NCBI GenBank assembly: GCA_944362555.1
Contig: CALVTL010000004.1
Span: forward strand, 1-64,000
Direction of reading: 5' to 3'
Length of the DNA stretch: 64,000 nt
DNA from: an uncultured Clostridia bacterium
GTDB lineage: Bacteria > Bacillota > Clostridia > Christensenellales > Borkfalkiaceae
How positions within the stretch are numbered: position 1 is the first letter of the stretch; each line of letters opens with the position of its first letter. Shown in pieces: positions 27,791 to 36,044 of this stretch. A program made the position numbers and the translations under genes. The notes beneath the pieces are model-generated. The model had not been told where the DNA came from and did not search any database. It saw only the letters and a program-made list of their open reading frames with translations.

Positions 27791-28609
27791 TTAATAGCGC
27801 ACTCTGATGGTGTGGCGGGGGCACGCTTCGGCGCACTTTCCGCAGTTGACGCATACTTCATAGTCGATGACGGGCAGGTTGTCCTGCATCGTGATGGCGC
27901 CCGCGGGACAGGTGCGCGCGCACTTGCCGCAGGCGATGCAGCCGTTTTCGCACGCTTCCATCACGGCTTTCCCGCGCGCGTGCGAGGAGCAGGCGACGTA
28001 CACCTTCGCGTCGGCGGGGATGCGTGCGAACAGCCCCTTGGGGCAGGCGTGGATGCACGCCCCGCACGAGATGCACTTGTCGGGATCGACGCTGGCGCAC
28101 GCGTCGGGCAGAGAGATGGCGTTCTCGGGGCACACCCGCGTGCAGTTTCCCTCGCCCAGGCAGCCGTATTTGCATACCTTGTGCCCGCCCGCGAGCTTCT
28201 TCTCCTCGGCGCAGTCCTGCGCGCCGACATAGCGGTAGGCGTCCATGGCGTGCGTTCCGCCCGAACAGCGGCACACGCTGACGGTGGGCTTGGAGGCGGA
28301 GAAGGGCACACCCAGGACCTTTGCGATCTCCGCCTTCTCGCTCGTCTCCGTCACATGGCAGTCGGAGAGCTGCGCCTCGCCCCTGGCGAGTTTTTCGGCA
28401 AATCCCGCGCATCCCGTGCAGCCGCAGCCGCCGCAGTTGGCGCCCGCAAGGTGGGAGAGGATGTTCTCCACCTTCTCGTCGGCGTTGGTCTTGCAGAACC
28501 GCGCGACGAGCAGGATACAGACGGTGAGGAGCAGGGCAATGGCGGCGAACACGCCGAGCACGATGCCCACCTGCGCCCAGTTGACGGGCGCCAGAATCAT
28601 GTTTTGCAT
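27791..28609 (-). CDS. rnfB: Rnf complex subunit B, iron-sulfur protein
   Basis: 272 residues from the ATG at 28609, chosen because AAGGAGGCGGAT lies directly upstream. RnfB is the entry subunit for electrons from ferredoxin. One N-terminal membrane helix (about 10-32) is followed by the [4Fe-4S] motif CGGCGCTGC. A C-rich central block and three ferredoxin-type clusters follow: CISCGACIHACP, CIACGKCARTCP and CVNCGKCAEACP. Last gene of the Rnf operon. Confidence 0.95.
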   Translation of the reverse strand: MQNMILAPVNWAQVGIVLGVFAAIALLLTVCILLVARFCKTNADEKVENILSHLAGANCGGCGCTGCAGFAEKLARGEAQLSDCHVTETSEKAEIAKVLGVPFSASKPTVSVCRCSGGTHAMDAYRYVGAQDCAEEKKLAGGHKVCKYGCLGEGNCTRVCPENAISLPDACASVDPDKCISCGACIHACPKGLFARIPADAKVYVACSSHARGKAVMEACENGCIACGKCARTCPAGAITMQDNLPVIDYEVCVNCGKCAEACPRHTIRVRY

Positions 28610-28619
28610 ATCCGCCTCC

Positions 28620-29234
28620 TTACAAAAGGGCAAAGACGTAGAACGCCATTGCCATGAACGACGCCGCCACCATCGTGATGGGGAATCCCTTCATGCACTT
28701 TGCGACGGGGAGTTTCTCCATCTTCTCGCGCACGCCGCCCATCAGCACCATGGCGAGCGTAAAGCCGACGCCTGCGCACAGCGCATACAAAAGGGCGAAC
28801 CCGAGATTCATGGAGATGCCCGCCTCCAGCCCCGGAACGACGCCCGAGAGGTCGCTCACGAGCAGCAGTTCCGCAACGCCTAAAATGGCGCAGTTGGTGG
28901 TGATGAGCGGAAGGTAGATGCCCATCGAGCGGTAGAGGGCGGGGGAGAGCTTTTCGATGATCTTCTCAAGCATCTGAACGAGCGCCGCGATGACGAAGAT
29001 GAAGAAGATGATCTCGAGGTATTCAATGCCGAGCGGCACCATGATATAGGTATAGAGCGGCCAGGTGACGAGGGTGGCGAGCACCATGACGAGCGTCACG
29101 GCGATGCCCATGGAGACGCCGCTCGAGACCTTTTTGGAGACGCCCAGAAAGGGACAGATCCCCAAAAATTTGACAAGGATGAAGTTCTGCGAAAAGACGG
29201 CGGAGATGACGATGAGAAGGATGGTCGCTGCCAT
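28620..29234 (-). CDS. rnfA: Rnf complex subunit A
   Basis: 204 residues, six membrane helices. RnfA is an integral part of the membrane core of the ferredoxin:NAD+ oxidoreductase. The start FSQNFILVKFLGICPFLG and the mirror motif ITTNCAILG (a cysteine binding the intramembrane iron-sulfur centre) are clear. The start at 29234 follows the rnfE stop by one base. Confidence 0.95.
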   Translation of the reverse strand: MAATILLIVISAVFSQNFILVKFLGICPFLGVSKKVSSGVSMGIAVTLVMVLATLVTWPLYTYIMVPLGIEYLEIIFFIFVIAALVQMLEKIIEKLSPALYRSMGIYLPLITTNCAILGVAELLLVSDLSGVVPGLEAGISMNLGFALLYALCAGVGFTLAMVLMGGVREKMEKLPVAKCMKGFPITMVAASFMAMAFYVFALL

Positions 29235-29235
29235 T

Positions 29236-29913
29236 TCAGTTTTCCTCCTTGCCGGGTTCGGGCAGAGGCTGCGCGCCGTCGGGGATGCGCAGCGTCCGCG
29301 CCTTCCCGGCACGCCGCGCAAGTTCCGCCCGATTGGTCACGAGCACAAAGAGCGCGATGCAGATGCCGTACACGAAGAACGCGCCCGCGGAATTGGTGAA
29401 GAACCCGATGGTGAAGTCCATCACCTTGATGCCGAAGAAGCTCCCGCTGCCCAAAAATTCGCGGATGACGCCGATGAGCGTCAGGGCGAAAGTGAGCCCC
29501 AGCCCCGTCGCCACGCCGTCGATGGCGCTGTCTAAAACGGGGTTTTTGCTCGCAAACGCCTCCGCGCGTCCCAAAATGACGCAGTTGACGACGATGAGCG
29601 GCAAAAATACGCCCATGGCGTCATACAGATCGGGGATGTACTTTTCGAGCACCATGCGAAGCAGTGTGACCATCGTCGCGATGATGACGATGAACGCGGG
29701 GATGCGCACCGTGTTGGGGATGACCTTGCGGAGAAGGGAGATGATGACGTTGCTCAATAAGAGCACCACGGTGACGGAGATGCCCATGCCGAAGCTGTTG
29801 ACGGCGGAGGTGGACATTCCGAGTGTCGCGCAGGTGCCCAGAACGAGCTTGAAGGTCGCGTTGTTGGTGATGAGCCCGTCATAGGCGATCTTGCCGTATT
29901 TTTTTGCGTTCAT
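29236..29913 (-). CDS. rnfE: Rnf complex subunit E
   Basis: 225 residues from the ATG overlapping the rnfG stop. Six membrane helices in inverted topology to RnfA. It has GLITNNATFKLVLGTC and the matching VVNCVILGRAEAFA motif, whose cysteines pair with those of RnfA at the central iron-sulfur site. A charged C-terminal tail follows the last helix. Confidence 0.95.
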   Translation of the reverse strand: MNAKKYGKIAYDGLITNNATFKLVLGTCATLGMSTSAVNSFGMGISVTVVLLLSNVIISLLRKVIPNTVRIPAFIVIIATMVTLLRMVLEKYIPDLYDAMGVFLPLIVVNCVILGRAEAFASKNPVLDSAIDGVATGLGLTFALTLIGVIREFLGSGSFFGIKVMDFTIGFFTNSAGAFFVYGICIALFVLVTNRAELARRAGKARTLRIPDGAQPLPEPGKEEN

Positions 29914-30530
29914 TGCGCACCTCCCGAAAGGACGGCTCTGAAATAGCACAGCGCCGTGTTCACGGCATTGCAGGCGGCGTTGGACGATTGGCTCGCGCCC
30001 GTCGCAATGTTGGTGAGATCGTCGGGGGCGTTCTTGTCCGCATTGAAGTACCCGCCCGCGGCGATGAGGTCGTTCTTCTGCGTGAACCCTTCATAGAAGG
30101 CACCGCTCAACGTGCTGATGTACGTCTGTCCCTCGTTGGATTCGTACACGACCTTCTCGATGCCCGTGAGCGCCTTGCCGCCCTCGCCCTCGGTGCAGGC
30201 GATGACCGTCCAAAGCGTCACGGTGCCCGCGCCGTCGCGGAAGCCGCCCTTTCCCGTCGTGTTCACAAGGTAGTTGCCGTCGTCGGTGATGAAGTAGATG
30301 CTGTTCACCGTTCCGTATTCGTTCTCGGCGTCCTCCGCGGAGACCTCCACGGGCTGCGCCGAGACGCTCTCCCCGTAAATTTTGGAGAGGGTGCGGTTGA
30401 GCCGTTCCTCGTCCGAGATATACAAAATATCGTTGAAGATGGCGAGCAGCGCGCCCGCGACGAGCACGATGGCGATGAGCACCGCAAGGCTCTTGAAGGC
30501 GTTGCTCTTAAAGAACTCTTTTACGGTCAT
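29910..30530 (-). CDS. rnfG: Rnf complex subunit G, covalent-flavin protein
   Basis: 206 residues with one N-terminal membrane helix (about 15-35) and an outward FMN-binding domain. The flavin-attachment motif near residue 178 reads TGASQSS instead of the usual SGATxT, so the phosphoester-linked FMN would have to sit on a serine. No apbE flavin transferase gene is in the window. Overlaps its neighbours by four bases on both sides. Confidence 0.93.
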   Translation of the reverse strand: MTVKEFFKSNAFKSLAVLIAIVLVAGALLAIFNDILYISDEERLNRTLSKIYGESVSAQPVEVSAEDAENEYGTVNSIYFITDDGNYLVNTTGKGGFRDGAGTVTLWTVIACTEGEGGKALTGIEKVVYESNEGQTYISTLSGAFYEGFTQKNDLIAAGGYFNADKNAPDDLTNIATGASQSSNAACNAVNTALCYFRAVLSGGAQ

Positions 30531-31582
30531 TTGTTCGCCTCCTTTTTCTTCCGCACATACCCGAAGGGGCGGGGCTTTATCGCAATGTCAAGGAGGAAGA
30601 CGGCGAAGTTCATCAAAAGGATGCAGAAGGAGACGACCTCCAGCCCCGTCGCCTTCCTAAGCCCCGCCGTCAGCAGTCCGAGCGCCGTAAAGTAGATGAG
30701 GTTCCCGAGCGTCGATTTGGGGGTGGTCACATAGTCGGTCGCCATAAAGCACGCGCCGAGGATGAGCCCGCCCGAGAGGACGGAGGGAAGGAAGTAGTCA
30801 AAGTTGAATCCCTCGAGCGCCACGGCAAACAGCCCCGTAACGCCGATATAGAGGAGAGGGAGATACCACTTGATGACGCCGCGCACGCACAGATAGACGT
30901 ATCCGATGAGCAGGGCGAGCTTGCACGTCTCGCCGATGCACCCCGCAACGCCCGTCCCGAGAAAGAGGTCGAGGTTGGAGAGGATGGGCTTTTTGCCGAG
31001 CATATTCCCGAGCTGCGTCGCGCCCGTCGTGAGCGCGTCGCCCGCACCCGTGGGGCTGGTGGTGGCGCTCACCCAGGTGTTCGTCCACCAGATGTCGAGG
31101 TTCTGTTCCCCGATGGGGGCGAAGTTAGCGGCGGGGTACACCGTCATCAGAGCGAAGGAGATGAATAAAAATACGCGCCCCGCGATGGCGGGATTGACGA
31201 TGTTCTTGCCCGTTCCGCCGAAGAGCATTTTGACGACGCCGACGGCAAAGATGCTCCCCAACAGGGGCATATACCAGCCCTCGATGTTGGCGGGAAGGCA
31301 GAGCGCGAGCAGCAGCCCCGTCACAAGGGAGGTATAGTCGAACTGCTTCGCCCAGGCGCGCACCACGCCGCCGTCCCGCCACACCTTGTGCTCGATGAGG
31401 TACCACACAAATTCGGTGAGGACGGCGGAGGCGAGGGAGACGGCGATGAGGACCGCCGCCTGCCAGCCGAAGTAGACGATGCCTGCCGCGGTCGCAGGGA
31501 GGAGGGCGATGAGCACGTCGAGCATGATGTGCTTTGTCGTGCGGCGCGTCTTGATGTGCGGCGCCGAAGAAAGGATCCTCAT
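30527..31582 (-). CDS. rnfD: Rnf complex subunit D, covalent-flavin membrane protein
   Basis: 351 residues from the ATG at 31582; the longer frame upstream runs over rnfC and is not used. About eight to ten membrane helices. The FMN-attachment motif is TTGATQL, with the usual threonine. GGTGKNIVNPAIAGRVFL and FMATDYVTTPKS are typical RnfD/NqrB blocks. The sodium or proton pathway of the complex runs through this subunit. Confidence 0.95.
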   Translation of the reverse strand: MRILSSAPHIKTRRTTKHIMLDVLIALLPATAAGIVYFGWQAAVLIAVSLASAVLTEFVWYLIEHKVWRDGGVVRAWAKQFDYTSLVTGLLLALCLPANIEGWYMPLLGSIFAVGVVKMLFGGTGKNIVNPAIAGRVFLFISFALMTVYPAANFAPIGEQNLDIWWTNTWVSATTSPTGAGDALTTGATQLGNMLGKKPILSNLDLFLGTGVAGCIGETCKLALLIGYVYLCVRGVIKWYLPLLYIGVTGLFAVALEGFNFDYFLPSVLSGGLILGACFMATDYVTTPKSTLGNLIYFTALGLLTAGLRKATGLEVVSFCILLMNFAVFLLDIAIKPRPFGYVRKKKEANK

Positions 31583-32865
31583 GGCTTCCTCCTTAACTGT
31601 TCCTTCGCGGTCTTGATGGCTTGCGCGAGCGGCCTGCGGGCGGGGCAGATGTAGCTGCACGCGCCGCATTCGATGCAGGCGAGCACGCCGCCGTACTTTG
31701 CCGCGTTCTCGTATTGCTTGGCGTTCGTGTAAAATTCCGTCTGCATGGGCATGAGCTTCATGGGGCAGACGGAAGCGCACTTTGCGCAGTTGATGCAGGG
31801 AGTGGGCTCGTCCGTGTTGGTCTCGGCGGGGGTGAGGAACAAAAATCCGCCCGTCGTCTTGGTGACGACCGCCTCATACCCCGTGAGCGCCGCGCCCGTC
31901 ATGGGCCCGCCCGCCACGAGTTTTACGGCGTTTTCCTCGCCGCCGCACGCCTCGGCGAGCAGCGAGAGGGGGGTGCCGACGGGACAGATGAGGTTTTTGG
32001 GGGTGCGGATGCCGCCGCCCGTCACGGTGACGACGCGTTCGATGAGCGGCTTGCCCTCCTCCACCGCCTCGCAGACGGCGAACGCCGTGGCGACGTTCTG
32101 CACGATGACCCCCGTATGCGCGGGGAGCTTGCCGAGCGGCACTTTGCGCCCCGTGCAGCAGTAGATGAGCTGTTTCTCCGCGCCCATCGGGTATTGCTTT
32201 TTCAGGGGGACGACGTCGAGCTCGGTCTCCGAGAACCGCGCGATGGCTTGCGGCTTATTCTTTTCAACGGCGATGAGGATGCGCGTGACGCCCAGCGCCT
32301 TCGCCATATACTTCGCTCCGCGCACGATCTTCTCGCAGTTTCCGCGCATGAGCGCGTCGTCGCAGGTGAGGTAGGGCTCGCACTCCGCCCCGTTCAGGAT
32401 GAGCGTATCGACGGGAACGGGGGGCGCAAGTTTGATGAAGGAGGGAAATCCCGCGCCGCCCATGCCGACGATGCCCGCCTCGCGGATGCGCTCCATGATC
32501 TCCTCCGCCGTGGGGGAGGAAAGGGGCGCAAGAAAGGCGTCCTCCTGCTCCCCGGATGCGGTGATGACGATGTATTCCGCCTCGCCGCCCCGTCCGTCGG
32601 GGCGCGTTTCGATCGCTTTCACCGTCCCTGCAACGCTCGCGTGGACGTTTGCGGAGACGCCGCCCGCGCACACGGCGATGCATTCGCCGCGCTTTACGGC
32701 CTGTCCCGCCTCCACCACGGGCAGGGCGGGCTTCCCCGCGTGCTGCAGCAGGGGAACGGCGACCTCCGCGGGCGTCGGGATGCGCTCGGGGGGGAGCTGT
32801 TCGGTGGGCGTCTTGTGCCCCGCGGGATGAACGCCGCGGAAAAACGCCTTGGGTCTTATGATCAC
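31579..32865 (-). CDS. rnfC: Rnf complex subunit C, NADH-binding
   Basis: 428 residues with a GTG start at 32865, supported by AAGGAGG seven bases upstream and by the GTGA overlap with the gene before. RnfC binds NAD(H) and FMN at the membrane face. Seen: GGVHPxGHK-like start, the flavin/NAD loop GMGGAGFPSFIK, NGAECEPYLTCDD, and two [4Fe-4S] motifs, CINCAKCASVCP and CIECGACSYICP. Confidence 0.95.
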   Translation of the reverse strand: MIIRPKAFFRGVHPAGHKTPTEQLPPERIPTPAEVAVPLLQHAGKPALPVVEAGQAVKRGECIAVCAGGVSANVHASVAGTVKAIETRPDGRGGEAEYIVITASGEQEDAFLAPLSSPTAEEIMERIREAGIVGMGGAGFPSFIKLAPPVPVDTLILNGAECEPYLTCDDALMRGNCEKIVRGAKYMAKALGVTRILIAVEKNKPQAIARFSETELDVVPLKKQYPMGAEKQLIYCCTGRKVPLGKLPAHTGVIVQNVATAFAVCEAVEEGKPLIERVVTVTGGGIRTPKNLICPVGTPLSLLAEACGGEENAVKLVAGGPMTGAALTGYEAVVTKTTGGFLFLTPAETNTDEPTPCINCAKCASVCPMKLMPMQTEFYTNAKQYENAAKYGGVLACIECGACSYICPARRPLAQAIKTAKEQLRRKP

Positions 32866-33416
32866 GTTTTATCCTCCTTGGAGATCGATTGCCGCAGGGC
32901 GGGGACCGCCCTTGCGGGGAGAGACTTGCAAAGCATCGTCACGATGAGCCCGACGACGACGCCCGCCGCCGCGCCCATCAGCGTGAGATAGGGGGAATAG
33001 GCAAAGAGCAGCAGGGTGCCCGTCAGCGCGCAGTAGACAAAGAGCTGTGCGAGATTGTGCACCACGGCGCCCGCCACGCTCACCGCAAGAAAACTGATGT
33101 GCGGCAGAAGGCATAAAAGAAGGCGGGAGAGGGCGGCGGAAATGACGCCCGCCGTAAGCGAATAGAGCAGCATGGAGACGTTCCCCGCGAACAGGCTGCC
33201 GAGCACGGTGCGCACGAGCACCACGGCGAGCGCCTCGGGAAGTCCGTAGAGAAGGAGCGCCGTCAAGGAGAAGATGTTGGCAAATCCCAACTTTGCGCCC
33301 GGGAGAAAGGGGATGGGGATGAGGCTTTCGAGCAAAAACGCGGCAAGTCCCAGCCCTGCAAGGATGCCGAGCACGGCGATCTTTTTTCCCGTCTGTCTTT
33401 TCCCCGATTTCTCCAT
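32862..33416 (-). CDS. Gx transporter family membrane protein
   Basis: 184 residues, five to six membrane helices. FLESLIPIPFLPGAKLGFANI near the start is the hallmark of the Gx transporter (ECF S-component-like, sometimes called heptaprenyl-diphosphate synthase component I) family, which often travels with Rnf or FMN-binding proteins. A role in supplying flavin or another Rnf cofactor is plausible but not shown. First gene of the rnf operon; its ATG lies 7 bases after the TATAAT box, so the operon message is probably leaderless. Confidence 0.85.
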   Translation of the reverse strand: MEKSGKRQTGKKIAVLGILAGLGLAAFLLESLIPIPFLPGAKLGFANIFSLTALLLYGLPEALAVVLVRTVLGSLFAGNVSMLLYSLTAGVISAALSRLLLCLLPHISFLAVSVAGAVVHNLAQLFVYCALTGTLLLFAYSPYLTLMGAAAGVVVGLIVTMLCKSLPARAVPALRQSISKEDKT

Positions 33417-33423
33417 AACTATT

Positions 33424-33451
33424 ATTATAATACTGCCGCAAAAAAAGTCAA
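33424..33451 (-). promoter_or_regulatory. Promoter of the rnf operon, probably leaderless
   Basis: TTGACT (33451-33446), 16-base spacer, TATAAT (33429-33424); the start codon begins at 33416. Confidence 0.82.
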
Positions 33452-33528
33452 TCGACGGGCGGGAAAAAATGCGCATTTTGGCAGAAAAAGATGGGGCGGC
33501 GGCATTCATCACGGGGGAGCGGGCGCGC

Positions 33529-33558
33529 TTGACAACGACCCCGCAGGCGTGCTATACT
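33529..33558 (+). promoter_or_regulatory. Promoter of the 33565 gene, leaderless
   Basis: TTGACA (33529-33534), 18-base spacer, TATACT (33553-33558). Six bases (CTTTCT) then separate it from the ATG; there is no ribosome site. Confidence 0.8.
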
Positions 33559-33564
33559 CTTTCT

Positions 33565-34422
33565 ATGGAAAAAATTTACGACTGCATCGTGGTGGGCGGC
33601 GGCATCGCGGGGTATTCCGCGGCGCTCACCTTAAAGAGCTTAAAGCGCGACGCCCTGTGGCTGGGCGCGGAGCTGTACGGTGAAAAGCTGCGCGCGGCGG
33701 AATATGTGCGCAACTATCCCGCCCTCGTGGGCGGCGGCGCGCTGTTCGCAGAGCGCCTCGAAGAACAACGAGAAAAAGAGGGCGTCCTCTTCACGCAGGG
33801 CAGGGCGGACGCCGTGTATGCGGGCGACGTGTTCACCGTCACGGCGGGGGAGAATGCCTACCTCGGGCGCACCGTCATTCTGGCGACGGGCGTCTCGCAG
33901 GCGGGCGCCGTCAAGGGGGAGGAGAACTTTCTCGGCAGGGGCGTGAGTTACTGCGCCGTGTGCGACGGCGCGCTCTACCGCGGGAAGGTCGTCGCCGCAG
34001 TCGTCGCCTCGGAAAAGTATGCGGAGGAGGTGGAATATCTCGCGGGGTTCGCCTCGTGCGTTCACGCCTTCTGCCTGTATCGGGACGCACGCTTTCACGC
34101 GCCCAACATTGTCCTCCATCGGGAAGTCCCGCGTGCCGTGGAGGGCGGGCTGCGCGTGGAGCGCCTCCTTTGCAAAGAGGGTGCGCTGGACGTTGCGGGC
34201 GTGTTCTTTCTGCGGGACGCCGCGCCGCCCTCGGCGCTCGTCGGCGGGCTGGAGACGGAGGGCGCGCAGGTCATAACGGGGCGGGACGGCTCCACCAACC
34301 TTGCGGGGCTGTTCGCCGCGGGCGACGTGACGGGCAGACCCTATCAGTACGCCAAGGCGGCGGGGGAGGGGCTCGTCGCGGCGTATTCCGCGCACGCCTA
34401 CCTGGCAAAGGAGCGGGCATGA
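33565..34422 (+). CDS. Thioredoxin reductase-like FAD oxidoreductase
   Basis: 285 residues, slightly shorter than classical TrxR. FAD-binding start YDCIVVGGGIAGYSAALTL, the redox pair CAVC in GVSYCAVCDGALYRGK, and the C-terminal FAD-closing block GLFAAGDVTGRPYQYAKAAGEG are present. The NAD(P)H-binding GxGxxA loop is poorly conserved (VVAAVVASEKYAEE), so the electron donor may not be NADPH. Its stop overlaps the TtcA-like gene (ATGA). Confidence 0.85.
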   Translation: MEKIYDCIVVGGGIAGYSAALTLKSLKRDALWLGAELYGEKLRAAEYVRNYPALVGGGALFAERLEEQREKEGVLFTQGRADAVYAGDVFTVTAGENAYLGRTVILATGVSQAGAVKGEENFLGRGVSYCAVCDGALYRGKVVAAVVASEKYAEEVEYLAGFASCVHAFCLYRDARFHAPNIVLHREVPRAVEGGLRVERLLCKEGALDVAGVFFLRDAAPPSALVGGLETEGAQVITGRDGSTNLAGLFAAGDVTGRPYQYAKAAGEGLVAAYSAHAYLAKERA

Positions 34423-35240
34423 TCAACGAGATCGAGCGCTCCATCATCAAAAAATTCCGCAAGGAGATCTGGTGTCCCTTCGTCAGGAGCGTCAAGCAGT
34501 ACGAGCTGCTCTCCCCGGGGGATAAGATAGCCGTCTGCATCTCGGGCGGGAAGGACTCCTTTCTGCTCGCCAAGTGTATGCAGGAACTGTGCCGCCACGG
34601 ACAGTATGCGTTCGGGCTGGAATTTCTCGTCATGGACCCGGGGTATGCTCCCGAAAACAGAAGACGTATCGAAGAAAACGCGGCAAGGCTGGAACTTCCC
34701 GTGCATATCTTTGAAAGCGACATCTTCTCGGTGGTGGACAGCGTGACGCAGGGCTCGGCGTGCTATCTGTGCGCGCGGATGCGGCGCGGCTACCTCTATG
34801 AGTTCGCCAAAAAGCTGGGCTGCAACAAGATCGCCCTCGGGCATCACTTCGACGACGTCGTCTCCACAACGCTGCTCGGAATGTTCTACGGGGCGGAAGT
34901 CAAAACGATGATGCCCAAACTCAAATCGACGAGCCACCCCGGGTTGGAACTCATCCGCCCGCTCTACGCCGTGCGCGAGCGCGACATCGTCGCGTGGGCG
35001 AACTATAACCATCTCTCCTTTTTAGGCTGCGCCTGCCGCTTTACGGAGCGCGTCGCGGGAAAAGAGGAGGAGAGCAAGCGCATGGAGATGAAACAGCTCC
35101 TCTCCGAGCTTGAAAAGGTCAATCCGGAGGCGGCGAACAACGTGTTCCGCAGTATGCACAACGTCGCGCTCGACTGCATCCCCGGCTGGCGGAAGGGGGG
35201 AGAAAAGCACTCCTTCCTCGAAGAATACCGCAAAGAATAA
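34419..35240 (+). CDS. TtcA-like PP-loop tRNA thiolation ATPase
   Basis: 273 residues. The PP-loop SGGKDSFLLA binds ATP for adenylating a tRNA base. CYLCARMRRG and a later CAC near residue 208 match the cysteines that hold an iron-sulfur cluster in TtcA/TtuA-type enzymes, and GHHFDDVVSTTLLGMFYGAEVKTMMPKL is characteristic. The family makes 2-thiocytidine or related bases. Translational coupling to a thiol-disulfide-type reductase is consistent with sulfur or redox chemistry. Confidence 0.88.
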   Translation: MINEIERSIIKKFRKEIWCPFVRSVKQYELLSPGDKIAVCISGGKDSFLLAKCMQELCRHGQYAFGLEFLVMDPGYAPENRRRIEENAARLELPVHIFESDIFSVVDSVTQGSACYLCARMRRGYLYEFAKKLGCNKIALGHHFDDVVSTTLLGMFYGAEVKTMMPKLKSTSHPGLELIRPLYAVRERDIVAWANYNHLSFLGCACRFTERVAGKEEESKRMEMKQLLSELEKVNPEAANNVFRSMHNVALDCIPGWRKGGEKHSFLEEYRKE

Positions 35241-35279
35241 CATTTTTTCAGAAAATCTCATAATTTTTGCGGATGCCCC

Positions 35280-35308
35280 TTGCAAGAACGGAAAAAATCG
35301 TGTATAAT
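35280..35308 (+). promoter_or_regulatory. Promoter of gene 35348
   Basis: TTGCAA (35280-35285), 17-base spacer, TATAAT (35303-35308). Confidence 0.8.
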
Positions 35309-35347
35309 AGCGGAAAGGGCTTTTGAAAAGGCTCGGGAGATGGCACT

Positions 35348-35917
35348 ATGACATTCAGGCAGCTTCAGGAATATCTTGACGCGGTGAAGTGGGAGGACAG
35401 CGTGGCGCGCTCCTGCGATATGTGCGGGCGCTATGCGCGCTGCCGCTATTGCGTGCGCACGGAGGAATATCCCTGCGCCATGGCGCACAACCGCCTCGTC
35501 GCGGCGACGAATGCGCCCGTGCCCGACCATGTTCCCGACTGGCTGCTCCCCGAACCCGACGTCGAGGCAAAATTCGGCGCGCTCACGGCGACGGAGGAGA
35601 CTGCACTCGCCGTTTCCGCGCCCGCCGCGCTCGCCGTAAAGGCGCCCGCGCCCCTCGTCGCGCAGCCAGCACAGGCAGCCGCCCCGTCCAAGGATTCCGT
35701 GTCCGAACCTGAAAAGGCGGGCACCATGTCCGAGGAAGAAGGGGAAAAGGCGCCCTCCATGGGCACCATGTCCGAGGCAGAGCCCGTGGAAGGCGAAAAT
35801 TCCGGGCGCCCCCGCCCGCACGTTCTTGTGCGTGGCACAAAGGGGAACGTGCGCCTTTGCACGCTCTCCCGCCGCCTTCCCACCGTCAGCTCCGAGCTCG
35901 GCGGCGAAGGGGAATAA
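35348..35917 (+). CDS. Small Cys-rich protein with low-complexity tail, unknown
   Basis: 189 residues. The first 50 residues hold five cysteines (C23, C26, C32, C35, C43) in a CxxC...CxxC pattern with basic residues, suggesting a zinc knuckle or ribbon. From about residue 75 the sequence is Ala/Pro/Glu-rich and contains the nearly repeated GTMSEEEG and GTMSEAEP. A basic end (PHVLVRGTKGNVRLCTLSRRL) follows. No family was recognised. It has its own promoter and GGGAGATGG as ribosome site. Confidence 0.6.
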   Translation: MTFRQLQEYLDAVKWEDSVARSCDMCGRYARCRYCVRTEEYPCAMAHNRLVAATNAPVPDHVPDWLLPEPDVEAKFGALTATEETALAVSAPAALAVKAPAPLVAQPAQAAAPSKDSVSEPEKAGTMSEEEGEKAPSMGTMSEAEPVEGENSGRPRPHVLVRGTKGNVRLCTLSRRLPTVSSELGGEGE

Positions 35918-35959
35918 ACGTTGGTATTTGCGCGCCCCCTGCGTTGGGGAGCGCGGAGA

Positions 35960-36044
35960 TATGATATCCTGTAATGGAATCCCTTACAGTGTGAGAAAGC
36001 GGGCAGAGCCCGTTTTTAAGGAGGTATAAGGTAGTTTCCTATCT
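35960..36044 (+). promoter_or_regulatory. Structured leader of the CNNM genes
   Basis: CTGTAA...TTACAG (35969-35989) forms one hairpin and CGGGC-AGA-GCCCG-TTTTT (36000-36017) a second, terminator-like one. AAGGAGG (36018-36024) follows, but it is 20 bases from the ATG; between them GGTAG-TTTC-CTATC can fold and shorten the distance. No known metal riboswitch was recognised. Confidence 0.45.
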
